Assembly (NCBI GenBank): GCA_023139025.1
Contig: JAGLOH010000148.1
Coordinates: forward strand, 1 to 5,939
DNA from: Candidatus Heimdallarchaeota archaeon
Lineage (GTDB): Archaea > Asgardarchaeota > Heimdallarchaeia > Heimdallarchaeales > Heimdallarchaeaceae
DNA: 5,939 bases
Direction of reading: 5' to 3'
Part shown: in pieces, positions 4,493 through 5,939 of the stretch
Numbering within the stretch: the stretch's first letter is position 1
Layout: the number at the start of each line of letters is the position of its first letter
Made by a program: the position numbers and the translations under genes
Notes under the pieces: model-generated
Seen by the model: only the letters and a program-made list of their open reading frames with translations
What the model was told of the DNA's origin: nothing
Databases searched by the model: none

Positions 4493-5560
4493 ATGTCTAT
4501 TGAAGAAAGAATAAAACTAGTGACAAAAAATACTGAAGAAGTTATCCTTGAGGAAGAAATTAGAAAACTTTTGGGAGAAAAAGAAAAACCAAGAGCTTAT
4601 ATTGGATACGAACTTTCTGGTCTTGTTCATCTAGGAACAGGTATTCTTTGTGGTAATAAAATCAAAGATTTGATGAAAGCAGGTTTCGAAGTAATTATTT
4701 TCTTAGCTGATTGACACAGTTGGATTAATAACAAACTGGGAGCTGATATGGAGAAAATTCAACTTGCAGGAGAATATTTTAAGAAAGCCTTTGAATCAAT
4801 TGGTGTAAAAGGACCAAACGTCAAATATATCTGGGCTTCAGAACTAGCTGAAAAAATTACCTACTGGGAAAAAGTTATCAGAGTTGCGAAAGCTAATACA
4901 CTTACTAGAGTTCTTAGAACACTTCCAGTAATGGGAAGAAAAGCTGAAGGTGAAATAGAATCTGGTTTTATCTATTATCCAGCTATGCAAGTAGCTGATA
5001 TCTATGATATGGAAATAGACTTAGCATATGGAGGAATGGACCAAAGAAAAGCTCACATGCTAGCTCGTGATACCGCTGAAAAGCTTGGAAGAACAAAACC
5101 AAGCTGTATTCATACACCCCTAATAACGGGATTACAAGGGATAGGAAAGAAAATGGATGCGGATTCTGTTCCAGATCTTGCAGATCAGATAGATGCTAAG
5201 ATGAGTAAATCCAAACCTGATACCTGTATCTTCATACATGATAGTGAAGAGGAAGTTGTAAGGAAAATCAAAAAAGCTCAGTGTCCACCTGAACAAGTTA
5301 CTGGAAACCCCATTACAGAAATGGTTCAATTCATTGTCTTTGATATGTTTGATCAATTCAAAATTGAAAGAGACGAAAAATTTGGTGGAGATCTCATATA
5401 CAACTCATATGAATCCTTTAAGGAAAGTTATTTAGAAGGAGCTATTCACCCATTAGATCTTAAAATGAGCCTAGCTAAAATGTTGAATGATATTCTAAAA
5501 CCTTCAAGAGAATATTTCAATAAACATCAAGATTTAGTTGAAGAAGTAAAACGTCTTTGA
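4493..5560 (+). CDS. tyrS: Tyrosyl-tRNA synthetase (archaeal type), interrupted by in-frame TGA
   Basis: This class I synthetase charges tRNA-Tyr with tyrosine. Counting the TGA as one residue the protein is 355 long, close to the archaeal form. The order of motifs is complete: YIGYELSG with Tyr37 (tyrosine pocket), the HIGH-type signature HLGT (46-49), LAD-TGA-HSWINNKLGAD (71-85), Tyr162/Gln166/Asp169 in YPAMQVAD, GGMDQRKAHMLARD, the KMSKS loop (236-240), and EKFGGDL. Codon 74 is TGA where archaeal TyrRS has Trp (or Leu, as in Methanocaldococcus). The frame continues perfectly on both sides with no shift. The terminal stop is also TGA, where the M. jannaschii enzyme also ends (KRL). TTTAAATA and GGTGAG lie upstream and a poly-T tract downstream. 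Family identity is very sure. Whether the TGA is real, recoded, or a sequencing error cannot be told from sequence. Confidence 0.9.
4712..4714 (+). other. In-frame TGA at the expected Trp codon of tyrS
   Basis: The codon lies between LAD and HSW, next to the His that lines the tyrosine pocket (His70 in the M. jannaschii enzyme). A single G-to-A change from TGG explains it. All five other Trp codons in the window's genes are TGG. Confidence 0.9.
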
Positions 5561-5565
5561 CTTAA

Positions 5566-5584
5566 TTTTTCTTATTTTTCTTTT
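5566..5584 (+). terminator. T-rich terminator of tyrS
   Basis: Three T-runs (T5, T5 and T4) broken by short CTTA and C interruptions begin 5 bases after the tyrS stop, a typical archaeal termination tract. It separates tyrS from the structured RNA downstream. Confidence 0.65.
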
Positions 5585-5590
5585 GTATAA
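5580..5590 (+). promoter_or_regulatory. Possible TATA box of the downstream structured RNA
   Basis: CTTTTGTATAA overlaps the end of the tyrS terminator. It would place transcription start near 5612, about 15 bases before the first base of the closing stem at 5627. A small hairpin (TTCAA/TTGAA, 5601-5616) lies over the predicted start. Confidence 0.35.
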
Positions 5591-5626
5591 GACAAAAAAC
5601 TTCAATACTTGTTGAAATAATGTACA

Positions 5627-5851
5627 AATGCCTTTATCGAGGACTTTCTAGAGATGGCATTAGCCGACTAGGAAAGAAAGTGCAATTAAAAGGCAATAGG
5701 CTACCATACGGGCTCCTGTTGAGTAGAGTGAGACATTCTACACTGTGAAACACGGTCAACCCTGGTAGACAACAGTTGCTCCTGAGGAGCTCAGCTAACT
5801 GATGTGGGTGAATCCCTTAAAATGATGTTTAGAGTTAACCTCGGGGGCATT
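5627..5851 (+). ncRNA. Unidentified structured RNA, multi-branched
   Basis: No coding frame is present. On paper the stretch forms a closed RNA. Ends pair as AATGCC/GGCATT (5627-5632 with 5846-5851) and CGAGG/CCTCG (5638-5642 with 5839-5843). Inside are a first arm (ACTTT/AAAGT, 5643-5647 with 5677-5681; CTAG/CTAG; GGC-ATTA-GCC) and a second arm closed by CTACCA-GGG/CCC-TGGTAG (5701-5712 with 5760-5768). The second arm carries two hairpins (5723-5741 with an AGA loop; 5742-5756 with an AAA loop). A third arm is CAGTT/AACTG (5773-5801) with CTGAG-GAG-CTCAG inside. A short GGG/CCC hairpin (5806-5816) follows. G+C is clearly higher than in the flanks. I could not match the conserved cores of SRP RNA or RNase P RNA. 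Strand is inferred from the preceding TATA-like box and the following tRNA; the fold itself does not fix it. Confidence 0.6.
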
Positions 5852-5875
5852 ATATCTATTTTAAGAAGCAATCAG

Positions 5876-5900
5876 AATAAATAAATAATTATTAATTAAT
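5876..5900 (+). promoter_or_regulatory. A/T-rich promoter region of the tRNA gene
   Basis: This run of A and T only (AATAAATAAATAATTATTAA and on) covers the expected TATA position 20-35 bases before the tRNA 5' end at 5913. The exact box cannot be chosen because the whole stretch is A/T. Confidence 0.45.
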
Positions 5901-5912
5901 CAACTAATACTA

Positions 5913-5939
5913 GGGGCAGTGATCTAGCCTGGTTATGAT
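5913..5939 (+). tRNA. tRNA gene, 5' part only (cut by window end)
   Basis: GGGGCAG forms the 5' acceptor strand, followed by T8 and G9. The D-arm is ATCT-A14-GCCTGGTT-A21-TGAT, with the invariant G18G19, and A14 and A21 in place. D-stem pairs 10-25, 11-24 and 12-23 form; 13-22 is T-T. The pattern GATCTAGCCTGGTTATGAT is typical of archaeal tRNAs such as those for Val or Pro. The window stops before the anticodon, so the amino acid is unknown. Confidence 0.85.

Noticed and set aside
4487..4714. A separate 75-residue gene ending at the TGA
   Set aside because: It is the N-terminal part of TyrRS in the same frame as the rest. Treating it as its own gene would hide the interrupted codon.
4493..5560. 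tyrS as a decayed pseudogene
   Set aside because: There is only one nonsense codon, no frameshift, and every catalytic motif is intact, along with a good promoter, ribosome site and terminator.
5797..5830. C/D box guide RNA (CTGATG and ATGATGT)
   Set aside because: The boxes are in the wrong order and spacing, with no matching terminal C and D pair, and they fall inside the larger fold.
4712..5851. Selenocysteine at the TGA, with the downstream structured RNA acting as a SECIS element
   Set aside because: The position is Trp or Leu in the family, not Cys. A poly-T terminator separates tyrS from the structured region, and the fold is much larger than a SECIS hairpin.
5627..5851. RNase P RNA or SRP RNA
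   Set aside because: The size would suit a short archaeal RNase P RNA, but the P4 core sequences are absent on both strands. The SRP helix 8 motif is not present, and the GGTCA at 5754-5758 lies in a different pairing context.

Overview
The window is AT-rich DNA from an archaeon. The evidence is archaeal-type DnaG primase, an archaeal/eukaryotic-type tyrosyl-tRNA synthetase, the archaeal small zinc protein L40e, an archaeal coiled-coil protein of the COG1340 type, GGTGA-type Shine-Dalgarno sites, and TATA boxes of the form TTTAAATA about 25-30 bases before likely transcription starts. The protein style would fit an Asgard or another mesophilic lineage, but nothing here fixes the phylum.

Layout. 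The left part (5-2372) is all on the minus strand. Read in the direction of transcription it holds a one-TM coiled-coil protein (1926-2372), ribosomal protein L40e (1666-1824, a 52-residue gene with a TTG start), a 299-residue coiled-coil protein (629-1528), and a NusA-like KH RNA-binding protein (5-508, GTG start). A 458-base divergent spacer (2373-2830) separates these from plus-strand dnaG. The spacer holds the promoter of the TM protein, a run of inverted repeats, a TATA box followed directly by a palindrome, and an 8-bp tandem repeat. dnaG (2831-4321) ends in a T-rich terminator. Next come a TTTAAATA promoter and tyrS (4493-5560), whose reading frame is interrupted by TGA at codon 74, where the protein should have Trp. 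After a second poly-T terminator there is a 225-base stretch (5627-5851) that folds on paper into a closed, multi-branched RNA I cannot assign to a family. The window ends inside a tRNA gene (from 5913).

How the genes fit together. This looks like a housekeeping information-processing neighbourhood: a KH RNA-binding protein, a ribosomal protein, DnaG (known in archaea as an RNA-exosome subunit as well as a primase-like enzyme), TyrRS, a structured RNA and a tRNA. The two coiled-coil proteins have no function visible from sequence. No mobile element, CRISPR array or phage gene is seen.

The two points most worth following up are the in-frame TGA in an otherwise intact, essential tyrS, and the unidentified structured RNA just downstream of it.
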